This document shows positions 9,722-18,598 of a stretch of DNA of 64,000 bases, piece by piece. Position 1 is the stretch's first letter. Every line of letters starts with the position of its first letter. A program made the position numbers and the translations under genes. This DNA is from an uncultured Opitutia bacterium (GTDB taxonomy: Bacteria > Verrucomicrobiota > Verrucomicrobiia > Opitutales > Opitutaceae): NCBI GenBank assembly GCA_903881475.1, contig CAIRTK010000071.1:28088-92087 (forward strand). The letters run 5' to 3'. Below the pieces are notes generated by a model, which ran no database searches, had not been told where the DNA came from, and saw only the letters and a list, made by a program, of their open reading frames with translations.

Positions 9722-10564
9722 ATGAAAAATAATTCCAAGAAAAACGTCATTGTCGTCATCGGGCCCGGCCAGATTGGTCAGGCGATCGCACGCCGGATCG
9801 GAACCGGGAAACACATTCTCCTGGCCGATATGCGCCGCGAAAATGCCACTGCCGCGGCGGAGGTCATGGCGAACACCGGCTATGAAGTCAGCGTCGCGAC
9901 CGTCGACGTGTCCTCACGCAAGGCCGTGCTGGCACTGGTGAAAACCGCGACCCGCTTGGGCAATGTCACCGGGCTGATCCATGCGGCCGGCGTCTCGCCG
10001 AGCCAGGCCTTGCCGGCCACGATCCTCAAAGTCGATCTTTACGGCACGGCGCTCGTGCTGGAGGAATTTGGCCGGGTGATTGCCCCCGATGGGGCCGGGG
10101 TCGTGATCGCGTCACAGTCGGGGCATCGCCTGCATGCGCTTCCGGCCGAACAGAACAAGGCGCTGGCCACCACTCCGGTGGAAGCGCTGCTCAGCCTCCC
10201 GTTTCTCCAGCCCGCACAGGTGACCGACTCGCTCAACGCGTATCAACTGGCGAAACGCGGCAACTCGCTGCGCGTGATGGCTGAGTCTCTCCGCTGGGGC
10301 AAGCGGGGCGCGCGGCTGAACACCATCAGCCCGGGCATCATCATCACGCCGCTCGCCCGCGATGAACTTACGGGTCCACGCGGCGCCGGCTACCGCCGCA
10401 TGATCGAGCTGTCGCCCGCGGGCCGCGCCGGCACGCCCGACGAGGTGGCCACCGTCGCCGCGCTGCTGATGGGACCGGACGGCGGGTTCATCACCGGCAG
10501 CGACTTCCTCATGGATGGCGGCGTGACCGCCTCGTATTGGTACGGCGAACTCGCACCGAAGTGA
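9722..10564 (+). CDS. Short-chain dehydrogenase/reductase
   Basis: This 280-residue SDR has a Rossmann nucleotide site at IGPGQIGQAIA (residues 13-23). That is a variant of the usual TGxxxGIG and fits the group lacking the first Thr. The catalytic Ser is in VIASQSGHR and the catalytic Tyr/Lys in AYQLAKRGN. The C-terminal region ends GGFITGSDFLMDGGVTASYW, the usual classical SDR finish. A long insertion (LPAEQNKALATTPVEALLS) lies between the Ser and Tyr strands. It lies 129 bp after the aldo/keto reductase and 17 bp before the next SDR, so the two SDRs are likely co-transcribed. Confidence 0.92.
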   Translation: MKNNSKKNVIVVIGPGQIGQAIARRIGTGKHILLADMRRENATAAAEVMANTGYEVSVATVDVSSRKAVLALVKTATRLGNVTGLIHAAGVSPSQALPATILKVDLYGTALVLEEFGRVIAPDGAGVVIASQSGHRLHALPAEQNKALATTPVEALLSLPFLQPAQVTDSLNAYQLAKRGNSLRVMAESLRWGKRGARLNTISPGIIITPLARDELTGPRGAGYRRMIELSPAGRAGTPDEVATVAALLMGPDGGFITGSDFLMDGGVTASYWYGELAPK

Positions 10565-10581
10565 GCGATTGATTTCTTACT

Positions 10582-11325
10582 ATGAAAAACCTCACGGGAA
10601 AAATCGTCGTCATCACCGGCGCGAGCAGCGGACTCGGCGAAGCCACCACGCGCCTCCTCTCCGCCGAGGGCGCCATCGTTGTCCTTGGCGCCCGCCGCTC
10701 CGACCGCTTGGAAGCCTTGGTCAAGGAACTGACCGTGTCGGGCAGACAGGCCCTTGCGCTCACCACCGATGTCACCGCCCGCGACCAAGTGAAGCGCCTG
10801 GTCGATACGGCCGTCGAAAAATTCGGCCGTGTGGATGTCATCATCAACAACGCCGGCCTCATGCCGCAGTCGCTTCTCGCGAAACTCCACGTAGACGAGT
10901 GGGACCGCATGATCGACGTGAACATCAAGGGCGTGCTCTATGGCATCGCCGCCGCCCTCCCGCATATGCAGCGGCAGAAAAGCGGACACATCATCAACGT
11001 TTCCTCCGTCGCCGGGCACAAGGTCGGTCCGGGTGGAGCAGTCTATTCCGCCACGAAGCACGCCGTCCGCGTGTTGTCCGAGGGTCTGCGCATGGAGGTG
11101 AAGCCCTACAATATCCGCACCACGATCATTTCGCCCGGCGCAGTCGCGACAGAGCTGCCGAACACCGTGACCGATCCTGATGTCGCGGCGCGGGTACAAA
11201 AGCTGTATCAGGACGTTGCCATTCCCGCCGATTCCTTTGCGCGCTGCGTCGTGTTCGCCATGAGCCAGCCCGAAGACGTGGACATCAACGAGATCCTTTT
11301 CCGTCCGACGAAGCAGGAATACTAA
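10582..11325 (+). CDS. Short-chain dehydrogenase/reductase
   Basis: This 247-residue classical SDR carries every standard motif: [10 protein letters not shown] (residues 13-22), the NNAG strand, the Ser in INVSSVAGH and YSATKHA as the catalytic Tyr-Lys. The ARRSDRL stretch after beta 2 suggests NADP(H) preference. It resembles the YdfG/serine-dehydrogenase-like SDRs found in AraC-controlled reductase groups. It starts 17 bp after the previous SDR and is followed by a cupin after 39 bp. Natural substrate unknown. Confidence 0.94.
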   Translation: MKNLTGKIVVITGASSGLGEATTRLLSAEGAIVVLGARRSDRLEALVKELTVSGRQALALTTDVTARDQVKRLVDTAVEKFGRVDVIINNAGLMPQSLLAKLHVDEWDRMIDVNIKGVLYGIAAALPHMQRQKSGHIINVSSVAGHKVGPGGAVYSATKHAVRVLSEGLRMEVKPYNIRTTIISPGAVATELPNTVTDPDVAARVQKLYQDVAIPADSFARCVVFAMSQPEDVDINEILFRPTKQEY

Positions 11326-11364
11326 TCCTCCCGCTCGATCTCAGCTTTTAATCCAGGAATCCCC

Positions 11365-11763
11365 ATGAAAATCCAACGCAGTGGCTCACAGCCCTCCGCC
11401 AAAGGTCCGGCCGACTGGTTCACCGGCACCGTCCGGATCGACCCTCTTTTCCCCGCGACGGATCCGGCCCGCGCAGCCGGCAACGCCGTGACCTTCGAGC
11501 CCAGCGCGCGCACCGCGTGGCACACGCATCCGCTCGGCCAGACGCTCATCGTGACCGCCGGCTGCGGCCGCGTGCAACGCGAGGGCGGCCCAATTGAGGA
11601 AATCCGGCCCGGCGACGTGATCTGGTTCGCGCCAGGCGAGAAGCACTGGCACGGCGCTGCGCCCACGACCGCCATGACCCACATCGCGATCCAGGAGCAC
11701 CTCAACGGCAAGCCCGTAGACTGGCTGGAGCAGGTCAGCGACGAGCAATATCAGGCAGGGTAA
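11365..11763 (+). CDS. Cupin-domain protein
   Basis: This is a single-domain cupin of 132 residues. Motif 1 is seen as [20 protein letters not shown] and motif 2 as [18 protein letters not shown], giving the His/His/Gln-like and His metal ligands. This branch is often annotated as (R)-mandelonitrile lyase-like or carboxymuconolactone-decarboxylase-associated cupin, but no reaction can be assigned. It is the last gene of the reductase group and is followed by a hairpin repeat at 11812. Confidence 0.9.
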   Translation: MKIQRSGSQPSAKGPADWFTGTVRIDPLFPATDPARAAGNAVTFEPSARTAWHTHPLGQTLIVTAGCGRVQREGGPIEEIRPGDVIWFAPGEKHWHGAAPTTAMTHIAIQEHLNGKPVDWLEQVSDEQYQAG

Positions 11764-11811
11764 AGCGCACCCTGAAAGCGCGCCGTCGTGCAGATTTGGA
11801 GTTTGATGTAG

Positions 11812-11831
11812 GCGGGGCGCCCTCACCCCGC
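11812..11831. repeat. GCGGGG/CCCCGC hairpin repeat, copy 2
   Basis: GCGGGG (11812-11817) pairs with CCCCGC (11826-11831). It lies between the converging cupin and uxuA genes and matches the core of the 3341-3360 element. Confidence 0.5.
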
Positions 11832-11842
11832 TGAAGCCACAG

Positions 11843-13069
11843 CTACTCCGCGCCGAAGGATTCGCTGCGGAGGATTCCCCGCTCCAGCCCGCGCAGCTCG
11901 GCCATGCCGCGGAGCAGGCCGATGGCGGAGTAGCCCGGGTTGGTTTTCTTCCGGAGGTCGTCCAGCATCGTGTGTCCGTGGTCGGCGCGCATCGGGATCA
12001 CGATATCGCGGCGGCCCGCCCACTCGCGCCGGCGCTGCTCCTTCAGGATCTCACGCATGACACCGAACATGTCCACGTTACCCTCCAGGTGCGCCGCCTC
12101 GAAGAAGCTGCCGGACCCGTCCCGCTCCGTGCTGCGCAGGTGGGCGAAGTTGAGCCTGCGGCCGTGCCGCTGGACAATCCCAACGAGGTCGTTGTCGGCG
12201 CGCACACCGAGCGAGCCGGTGCACAGGGTGAAGCCGTTGGCAATGGAATCATGGACGCCCAGGATGTAGCGCAGGTCCTCCTCGGTGCTGACGATGCGCG
12301 GAACCCCGAAAAGCGGAGTCGGCGGATCGTCGGGATGGATCGCCATCCGGACCCCCGCCTCCTCCGCCGCGGGCACGATGGCCCGGAGAAAATAAGCCAG
12401 GTTTTCGCGGAATTTTTCCTCGGTGACGTTCCGGTAGGCGTCCAGCTTCGCCTGGAACTCGGCGAGCGTGTAGCCCTGCTGCCCGCCGGGCAGCCCGGCG
12501 ATGATGGTCTCCTGCAGCCGGGCCTTCTTCGCCGGGGTCATCGCCTCAAAACGGTTGCGCGCCACCTCGATCTGCTCCGGCGTATAGTCCTGCCGGGCGC
12601 CGGGCCGCATCAGGATGAACAGGTCGAACGCGGCGAACTCGTGCGCATCGTAGCGCAGGGCCCGCGCGCCGTCCTCCAGTTCGAACTGGAGGTCCGTGCG
12701 GGTCCAGTCGAGGACCGGCATGAAATTGTAGCACACGCAGTGCACGCCCGCCCGGCCGGCGTTGCGCAGGGTCTGACGGTAATTCTCGATGTACCGGTCG
12801 CGCGACGGCAGCCCCATCTTGATGTCCTCGTGCACGGGCACGCTCTCGATGACCGACCACGTCAGGCCGCGCGGCCGCGGCGGCGACACGATGTCGTCCA
12901 TTTCAATCAGGCGCTTCCGCTCCAGGATGGCCTCAAGCGGCCAGACCTCGCCAATGGGAATCTGGTGAAGGGCGCTGACAATGCCGGTCGCCCCGGCCTG
13001 CCGGATGTCCGCGAGTGTCACCGGATCGTCCGGTCCATACCAACGCCAAGTCTGTTCCATTCCGTGCAT
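11843..13069 (-). CDS. uxuA: Mannonate dehydratase
   Basis: UxuA removes water from D-mannonate to give 2-keto-3-deoxygluconate, a step in glucuronate breakdown. It needs a divalent metal. The 408-residue protein starts in the family style ([23 protein letters not shown]) and keeps the [17 protein letters not shown] and [10 protein letters not shown] blocks that line the metal site. ATGs at 13069 and 13060 are both possible; the second gives MEQTWRW, the commoner start. No other glucuronate gene is adjacent, so it stands alone here, converging on the cupin gene. Confidence 0.96.
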   Translation of the reverse strand: MHGMEQTWRWYGPDDPVTLADIRQAGATGIVSALHQIPIGEVWPLEAILERKRLIEMDDIVSPPRPRGLTWSVIESVPVHEDIKMGLPSRDRYIENYRQTLRNAGRAGVHCVCYNFMPVLDWTRTDLQFELEDGARALRYDAHEFAAFDLFILMRPGARQDYTPEQIEVARNRFEAMTPAKKARLQETIIAGLPGGQQGYTLAEFQAKLDAYRNVTEEKFRENLAYFLRAIVPAAEEAGVRMAIHPDDPPTPLFGVPRIVSTEEDLRYILGVHDSIANGFTLCTGSLGVRADNDLVGIVQRHGRRLNFAHLRSTERDGSGSFFEAAHLEGNVDMFGVMREILKEQRRREWAGRRDIVIPMRADHGHTMLDDLRKKTNPGYSAIGLLRGMAELRGLERGILRSESFGAE

Positions 13070-13268
13070 AGTGGGTGCGGCGCGGCCGGATGATGAGCCA
13101 GTGAAATCCGGCTACGGGCGTCGGGATTTAGCACCACGCCCGCCGGGCTTGTCTATCGCAATCCGCCTCTTTCATTTATGGCTCACGATCCTTGCGCTTC
13201 AGCCCTATCCCTTCCCGCGCCTCATCTTTTTGCTTCGGAACCGCACCCGATGCGATAGGCTCAGCTCC

Positions 13269-14420
13269 GTGTTGCGCCGCCTCACCATCAGCCTGATTGC
13301 CCTTGCGTGGGTGTGTTCCACGCACGGCGGGATTGAGCTCACGCCCGAGAAAGCCGCCGCGATCGACGCCCTCTTTGCCCGTTTTGCGCGTGCCGATTCC
13401 CCCGGCTTTGCCGTCGGAATCGTCAGCGGAGGAAAATTGATTTTTGCCCGCGGCTACGGCCAGGCGAACCTGGACTACCCGGTGCCCATCACCTCGCAAA
13501 CGTGCTTCCATCTCGCCTCGCTTTCGAAGCAATTCACGGCGGCGGCGGTCGCACTGCTGATCGAGGAAGGGAAGCTTTCCCTGGAGACCCGGGTCGCCGA
13601 TTTCTTTCCCGAGGTCGCGCGCTTCGGGGCGGATCTTCGCGTCAAGCATCTCATCTATTTCACCAGCGGACTGCCGGAATATACGTCGCTGCCCCGCCGC
13701 AATGGCCAGCCATGGTTTTCGGATTTCTATTTCACCATTGATGAAGCCATTGCCACGACCCTGCAGGCACCCGCCCTGCGATTCGCCCCTGGGGAGAAGT
13801 GGGAATACTCCAACGTCAACTACATGTTGCTCGCCCGGATGGTGGAGAAGATCAGCGGCCTGAGCCTGGCAGACTTCCTTGAACGCCGGTTCTTCGTTCC
13901 CCTAGGAATGACCCACACCTCGCTCAATGACGATTCCACCCTCATCGTTCCGCAGCGGGCCATCGGTTATGTCGACCGGGCCGATCCCGCGGTGCAGAAA
14001 CAATTGGCCAGCGTCGGGATTATTCTCCGCCCCGGCAAAGGCTACGCCCAGATGCTTCGGGTTTCGCCCCATTATGGCGGCAGTGGCATTTTCAGTACGC
14101 TGGAGGACTTTGCGCGCTGGGATAACAATTTCTACGATCCGATCGTGGGTGGCCCGGCGTTTCTAAGGCAAATATTGCACCGTGAACGATTCGCCCACGA
14201 CAAGGACAACGATGCCTTTGGTCTGGTCTACGGCCAGTTCCAAGGGCGCGAGATGCTGTGGTTTTCCGGCAGTGACCTCGATACCTCAACTTACTTCGCC
14301 CGTTTTCCCGCAGACCATCTCACGGTGATTTGCCTGTCGAATCTCACGTTCGGCAACGCGGAGGAAAAGGCGCGCGAGGTGATGTCCATCCTGTTCCAAT
14401 CATCGGTCAGGCACCCCTGA
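13269..14420 (+). CDS. Secreted serine hydrolase, beta-lactamase/PBP class C family
   Basis: This 383-residue protein has a short signal peptide (LRRLTISLIALAWVCSTHGG). The serine hydrolase motifs are SLSK (residues 84-87, nucleophile Ser and general-base Lys) and YSN in WEYSNVNYMLL. The C-terminal HYGGSGIFSTLEDFARW block fits class C beta-lactamase-like esterases and peptidases. Substrate is unknown. I took the GTG at 13269 as start because it directly precedes the signal peptide. The frame is open back to 12981, but that overlaps uxuA antisense and has no coding character. The start codon is the least certain point. Confidence 0.87.
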   Translation: MLRRLTISLIALAWVCSTHGGIELTPEKAAAIDALFARFARADSPGFAVGIVSGGKLIFARGYGQANLDYPVPITSQTCFHLASLSKQFTAAAVALLIEEGKLSLETRVADFFPEVARFGADLRVKHLIYFTSGLPEYTSLPRRNGQPWFSDFYFTIDEAIATTLQAPALRFAPGEKWEYSNVNYMLLARMVEKISGLSLADFLERRFFVPLGMTHTSLNDDSTLIVPQRAIGYVDRADPAVQKQLASVGIILRPGKGYAQMLRVSPHYGGSGIFSTLEDFARWDNNFYDPIVGGPAFLRQILHRERFAHDKDNDAFGLVYGQFQGREMLWFSGSDLDTSTYFARFPADHLTVICLSNLTFGNAEEKAREVMSILFQSSVRHP

Positions 14421-14531
14421 TCGGCTTTTGCCACGTCTCGCCGGCGGGCAACGCACGCGAACCGCGGTCGCAGGCAAGGATCGAACGCAACTTACCACAA
14501 AGGTTAGGAGCCGCCTTGGCCTTCAGGATAA

Positions 14532-14857
14532 TCAGTGCTTCGCCGGCCCCGCCTCGGCCGCGATGCCATCCAGTTCCGTCAGCGTCTGCGGCGAGAGCGT
14601 CAACTGCCCGGCGGCCAGATTCTCGCGGAGGTGGGCGACGGACTTGGTGCCGGGGATCAACAGAATATTGGGCGACCGGTGCAGCAGCCACGCCAGTGCG
14701 ACCTGCATCGGCGTGGCCCCGAGCCGGGTCGCGACGTCCGACAGCGTGGACGACTGCAGCGGCGTGAACCCGCCGAGCGGGAAGTACGGCACGTAGGCGA
14801 TGCCCTGCCGGGCCAGGTCGGCGACGAGGGCATCGTCGTGGCGGTGGGCTACGAGCA
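14532..14857 (-). pseudogene. C-terminal remnant of an aldo/keto reductase
   Basis: About 108 codons match the end of an aldo/keto reductase: an AHRHDDALVADLARQGIAYV strand, then [28 protein letters not shown] and the phosphate-binding LIPGTKSVAHLREN. The N-terminal two thirds, including the catalytic Asp, Tyr and Lys, are missing. The frame runs on upstream into unrelated sequence to an ATG at 14885, with no reductase homology I can see. It is a different subfamily from the intact enzyme at 8600, so it is not a recent copy of that gene. Confidence 0.78.
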
Positions 14858-14885
14858 GCAACAACAAACCAACCGCGCGCGGCAA

Positions 14886-15186
14886 AACATTGTCGCGCTT
14901 ACGGCGTCTACGAAACCATCCGGCGGTCCGTCTTTTCGAGCATCAGCAGGCTGAATTCTTCGGTCGCGAGTCTTACGTGTGCGAGTTTTCTGGGTGCCAA
15001 ATTGCGGCAAGAATCGACATGATTTTGGGTCGAATTCATTTTGCCTCACTTTGCGGAAACAGGGGGTGCAAGGGAGAAAATGGGGGCCGCCGTGGAGCAA
15101 ACGAAGAACTTTTGAAAAGTGAGGCAAAAACCGAATTTCCGGTTGTTGCGGATTTATCGGCACTTAGCTCCTCTTTTGTCTTACCT
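14886..15186. other. Intergenic stretch without recognisable genes
   Basis: Between the reductase remnant and the tRNA I see no coding sequence, RNA gene or repeat. Open frames here lack family motifs. The segment is less GC-rich than its surroundings and may be degraded gene DNA. Confidence 0.5.
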
Positions 15187-15212
15187 CGAAAAAAGTTCTC
15201 GGAATTTTTTCG
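15187..15212 (-). terminator. Possible terminator after tRNA-Gln
   Basis: CGAAAAAA (15187-15194) and TTTTTTCG (15205-15212) are inverted arms just downstream of the tRNA 3' end in its direction of transcription. The hairpin ends in a T-run on that strand. The stem is AT-rich, so it would be weak. Confidence 0.35.
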
Positions 15213-15213
15213 A

Positions 15214-15287
15214 TGGCTGCCCGACATGGATTCGAACCATGACTAGGCGAGTCAAAGTCGCCTGTGCTACCATTACACCATCAGGCA
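15214..15287 (-). tRNA. tRNA-Gln (anticodon UUG), CCA encoded
   Basis: Read on the minus strand, the acceptor stem TGCCTGA (from 15287) pairs with TCGGGCA, followed by discriminator G and CCA at 15214-15216. The anticodon stem GGCGA/TCGCC encloses the loop CTTTGAC, giving anticodon TTG. The T-arm shows GGTTCGAATCC. The D-arm contains GTGTAATGGTAGCAC, typical for tRNA-Gln. All four arms fold without mismatches that matter. Confidence 0.97.
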
Positions 15288-15426
15288 GTGAGGTGAGGAA
15301 GGGCAACGGTGCGGCGCCCGTCACTCCGGTCAAGGCCGTAAACTTAACCATACTCGCTGCACGCGCTGAGGATCGCAGGCAATTCAACCTTGAGCACACC
15401 TCTGCTTCCGTTGCCCAAATCTCAGC

Positions 15427-15528
15427 ATGAACCCCAAGGTTGATCAGTTTCTGCGCGAGACTCCGGAGTGGCGGGAGGAAACCAAGAAATTGCGGGCGAT
15501 CACGCTTCGCCTGCTCATGGCCTGCGGC
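15427..15528 (+). pseudogene. Truncated copy of the DUF1801/YdeI-type gene at 16219
   Basis: The first 29 codons (MNPKVDQFLRETPEWREETK and onward to RAITLR) match the start of the intact gene at 16219 almost residue for residue. About 60 bases upstream are also similar in both copies, including the CTTGAGCAC stretch. Homology stops near 15510. A short dispersed-repeat sequence follows and the frame ends at 15609 without further domain. This is a dead partial duplicate. Confidence 0.82.
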
Positions 15529-15571
15529 CCGTACAGCAGTCCTGAGCCTGTCGAAGGGCTCATGGCCTGCG
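15513..15571. repeat. 14-bp direct repeats flanking a dispersed-repeat insert
   Basis: GCTCATGGCCTGCG occurs at 15513-15526 and again at 15558-15571. Between them lies AGTCCTGAGCCTGTCGAAGG, a string I recognise as a widespread small repeat. The arrangement sits exactly at the breakpoint of the truncated gene copy. Confidence 0.65.
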
Positions 15572-15750
15572 TCCGGCGGCCAGGAGTACCGGGAATTCCG
15601 GTAGGATGAAGAGCGTGTTGAAGGGCGGCCTAGGTCGTTTGAGGGTGACTCACGCTTTGGCTTTCTTGAGCGAAAGGTTTAGCGGCGGTCCGCCCGGTAG
15701 GTGTATGGCCCATTATGACCACGGGGGAAATGTGGCATAGTGGCCAGCCA

Positions 15751-16053
15751 ATGAAAACGACGCACAAAAATCACCCGACCCACAGTGAAATCGCCACCCA
15801 GGCCCAGCTCATCTGGGAACTGCGGGGACGACCGATCGGACAGGACGATTCGATCTGGCTGACGGCGGAGCAGGAGTTGCGCTACGATCGCAAGCTGAAC
15901 TTCGCCGCCACAAAGGACCGGGTTTCAGCTTTGGAGCACCTGGATGCGAAGAGCGATGCGGTCCAGAAGGAGTTGTCCGAGCTCTTCCCCTCGAAGAACT
16001 CCCCGACGATTCGGGAGGAACTCCTGCCCTCCAGCCTGAACGAGGATCGTTAA
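15751..16053 (+). CDS. DUF2934-type small protein
   Basis: The central segment of this 100-residue protein, SEIATQAQLIWELRGRPIGQ followed by DDSIWLTAEQELR, matches the short DUF2934 motif (helix, GRP turn, W..AE.EL). The function of that domain is unknown. I chose the ATG at 15751; an upstream in-frame ATG at 15715 adds 12 residues of unrelated sequence. The C-terminal part is charged and probably helical. It lies between the truncated and the intact DUF1801/YdeI copies, as if it arrived with or separated the duplication. Confidence 0.68.
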   Translation: MKTTHKNHPTHSEIATQAQLIWELRGRPIGQDDSIWLTAEQELRYDRKLNFAATKDRVSALEHLDAKSDAVQKELSELFPSKNSPTIREELLPSSLNEDR

Positions 16054-16218
16054 GTGCCGAGGGGGAAATCTCCGTTCAGACTTCCTGCAGCGACGCCGTC
16101 GTCGCGGGACAAGGATCGACGGCTCAGGTCATCGGCCAATGCCCCCGCCATGCTTCCGCGATAACTGCCAACAATTCTACCTTGAGCACGCCCTTGATTC
16201 CGCTACCCAAAACGCGGC

Positions 16219-16794
16219 ATGAATCCCAAGGTTGAGGTCTTTTTACGCCAGACCCCCGAATGGCGGGAAGAAACGAAGAGACTGCGGGCGATCGCGCTTC
16301 GCTGCGGGCTGACCGAGGAGTTGAAGTGGGGTAAGCCCTGTTACTCGTTTCAGGGCAGCAACGTGGTCCTCCTCCAGGGATTCAAGGAATCGTGTGCGCT
16401 TCTGTTCTGCAAAGGCGCCCTGTTAAAGGACTCCAAGGGCCTGCTGGAAAAGCCCGGGGAGAACACGCAGGGCGCCCGCCGGATCCGGTTCACCGACGTC
16501 CGGGAGATCGTTAAGTTAGAACCGATTTTGCAGGCTTACATCCAGGAAGCCATTACGGCGGAAAAAGCCGGCTTGGAGGTGGAGTATAAGAAGAATCCGG
16601 AGCCTGCTCCCAAGGAGCTGCAGGAAAAACTGGAGGAAGCTCCCGCCTTGAAGGCCGCGTTTGGGGCCCTGACGCCGGGACGGCAGAGAGCCTACATCCT
16701 TTATTTTTCCGCGGCCAAACAATCCCAGACCCGGAGTGCCCGGGTGAATAAATGCCGGCAGCGGATTCTGCAGGGGAAAGGATTGAATGATTAG
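16219..16794 (+). CDS. DUF1801/YdeI-OmdA family protein
   Basis: The N-terminal 120 residues of this 191-residue protein form the DUF1801 (YdhG/frataxin-like fold) domain, with LKWGKPCYSFQGSNVVLLQG and CALLFCKGALLKD as landmarks. The C-terminal part, ALTPGRQRAYILYFSAAKQS then RVNKCRQRI, is the YdeI/OmpD-associated (OmdA) motif. YdeI proteins of this type have been linked to peptide and polymyxin resistance and to iron handling. The role here is unknown. A truncated copy of the same gene and its upstream region lies 790 bp away at 15427. Confidence 0.88.
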   Translation: MNPKVEVFLRQTPEWREETKRLRAIALRCGLTEELKWGKPCYSFQGSNVVLLQGFKESCALLFCKGALLKDSKGLLEKPGENTQGARRIRFTDVREIVKLEPILQAYIQEAITAEKAGLEVEYKKNPEPAPKELQEKLEEAPALKAAFGALTPGRQRAYILYFSAAKQSQTRSARVNKCRQRILQGKGLND

Positions 16795-16886
16795 GGGGAG
16801 GCACTGCGCTTCGCCGGCCTTCTCTATCTGATCGGACGGCTGCCCGTTCAGGGGCTCGTAGAGTAAGTCTCTAAATGGGTCAGCTG

Positions 16887-16999
16887 GGTGGGCGGGCACG
16901 TCCCGTGCCCGCATTACGCCACGTCGCCGACAGGGGAGTCTTAGCACAAGCTTGGTTCTGTGGACACGCCCATGCAGGCACGGGACGTGCCTGCCCACC
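16887..16999. repeat. Paired GGGCAGGCACG-type hairpins
   Basis: Two small hairpins face each other: GCGGGCACG/CGTGCCCGC at 16892-16912 and GCAGGCACG/CGTGCCTGC at 16974-16994. The outer sequences GGTGGGCGGGCACG and CGTGCCTGCCCACC are also inverted to one another, so the whole 113 bp can fold as one large stem. A third copy is at 24260-24286. The gap 16795-17058 holds no gene that I can see. Confidence 0.75.
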
Positions 17000-17058
17000 T
17001 TCAAACTATTCTGCGAAACCAACAAAGGACGGACCGTGGATCAAGGTTTCGCAGCAAG

Positions 17059-18594
17059 TCAGGCCTTGAAAGCGCCGGCCTGGATCGCACCCAGGCCACC
17101 CGCGAGCGCATAAACCCGCCTCACCCCCTCGGCCCGGAACAGCCGCGCCAGGGCGGCACTGCGCAGGCCGCGGCGGCAAGCCAGGACGGCAGGGCCCTTG
17201 CCCGCCAGTTCCCGCATGCGAACGAGATCGGCCATCGGCACAGCGATGGCTCCAGCCGGCGCAGTCGCGGAGTCGAGCGCCTCGCCTGCTTCCAACAGCG
17301 CGATCAACTGCACGGGGCCGAGGGCGGCGATTTCCTCGGGTTGGACGATAACAGGGGTGTCGTCGGTAAATGCAGCACGCGGCGGGGGCGCTGCGTCTCC
17401 CTGGGCTTCGCTCGTCGGGGCCGACCCGCAGACCGGACAGGCGGGATCCGCGGGGCGCTCGATGCCGTAGGATGAGGCGTCGAGCAAGTTGACCAACCGC
17501 GTCTGCTTGAAATCGATCGGGTCCGTGAGACGCAGGATCAGCTTCAAGGCCTCGGCGGCTTGCATGATGCCGAGCACGCCGACCGCCGGCCCAAAGACCG
17601 GGCCGCCCGAGCAGCTCGGCGCCGTCTCCAGCTGGGCCGGTTTCCGGCCGGACCACAGGCAGTGCAGGCAACCCGGCGCACCGGGTTCGAAAAGGTTCAG
17701 CTCGCCCTCGAAGCGATAGACCGCCGCCTGGACCAGCGGCACGCCGGCCTGACGGCAGGCGTCGTGCAGCAGGAATCGCGTCGCAAAATTATCCGTGCAA
17801 TCCAGCACCGCCGTGCGCCGGGCCACGAGTGCGAGCACGTTGCCCGGTGTCACGTCCGTGTCCCGGGCCTCGACCTGCACCAGCGGGTTGTGCATCCGCA
17901 GCCGGGCCGCGGCGACAGTCGCCTTGGCCGCGCCCACGTCGTCCGCGGTGAACAGGATCTGCCGGTGCAGGTTTGAGACTTCCACCCGGCCGGCATCCAC
18001 CAGGGTCAGCCGCCCCACCCCGGACGTCGCCAGATAGAGCGCCGCCGGACAACCCAGCCCGCCGACCCCGACCACCAGCACGCTGGCCGCAGCCAGCGCC
18101 GCCTGCCCGGCCGCGCCCACTTCGGGCAGCGAGGCCTGACGCGCGTAATAGGTTTCCAGCGAGAGCCGACCGGCGACGGACTCCGTGGTGCAGTTCACCC
18201 ACTCGGCGACATTTCCCGGATGATGCTCCTTTTTCCACACGGGCAGCCGGCGCTTGATTTCCTCGATCACCTGCCGGCAGGCCAGAAACGCGCCGTGCCG
18301 GTGCGGCGAGGCCACGCCGATCCACACCGCGAGTTCGCCGATCGCCAGCGAGCCGGTGCGATGGACGCATAGCACCGTGCAGCCGGGATGTGCCTCCTCC
18401 GCCTCGGCCGTGATCGCCCCGCCTTCGAGCCGGGCGAGTTCGTCGAACGCCTCGTAGTCGAGCTGCGTGACCGGCCGGCCCGCGTGATGGTTGCGCACCC
18501 AGCCTTCGAACACCACACACGCCCCGGCCTCGGGACGCTCGAGCCGGGCGCGCAGCGCGGCGCCGTCGATCGGTTGGTCCGTCAGTTCAAACAT
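17059..18594 (-). CDS. MoaE-MoeB-rhodanese fusion protein
   Basis: This 511-residue protein joins three molybdopterin steps. Residues 1-138 are MoaE, the large subunit of molybdopterin synthase, with VVFEGWVRNHHAG and the active-site KKEHHPG. Residues about 142-395 are a MoeB/ThiF adenylating domain: YARQ start, GVGGLGCPAALYLA nucleotide loop, SNLHRQ, DCTDNFATR and two CxxC zinc pairs, CLHC and CPVC. Residues about 410-511 are a rhodanese domain with active loop CRRGLRS. The MoeB-rhodanese half mirrors eukaryotic MOCS3/Uba4. Start: ATG at 18594, 4 bp after the moaD stop; an open extension further upstream is only moaD in another frame. Confidence 0.93.
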   Translation of the reverse strand: MFELTDQPIDGAALRARLERPEAGACVVFEGWVRNHHAGRPVTQLDYEAFDELARLEGGAITAEAEEAHPGCTVLCVHRTGSLAIGELAVWIGVASPHRHGAFLACRQVIEEIKRRLPVWKKEHHPGNVAEWVNCTTESVAGRLSLETYYARQASLPEVGAAGQAALAAASVLVVGVGGLGCPAALYLATSGVGRLTLVDAGRVEVSNLHRQILFTADDVGAAKATVAAARLRMHNPLVQVEARDTDVTPGNVLALVARRTAVLDCTDNFATRFLLHDACRQAGVPLVQAAVYRFEGELNLFEPGAPGCLHCLWSGRKPAQLETAPSCSGGPVFGPAVGVLGIMQAAEALKLILRLTDPIDFKQTRLVNLLDASSYGIERPADPACPVCGSAPTSEAQGDAAPPPRAAFTDDTPVIVQPEEIAALGPVQLIALLEAGEALDSATAPAGAIAVPMADLVRMRELAGKGPAVLACRRGLRSAALARLFRAEGVRRVYALAGGLGAIQAGAFKA

Positions 18595-18598
18595 GGCA

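Noticed and set aside
12981..13268. Longer N-terminus for the serine hydrolase
   Set aside because: It overlaps uxuA on the other strand and places 96 residues before a clear signal peptide.
15036..15227. Small minus-strand frames around the tRNA-Gln
   Set aside because: They overlap the tRNA or lack any coding signature.
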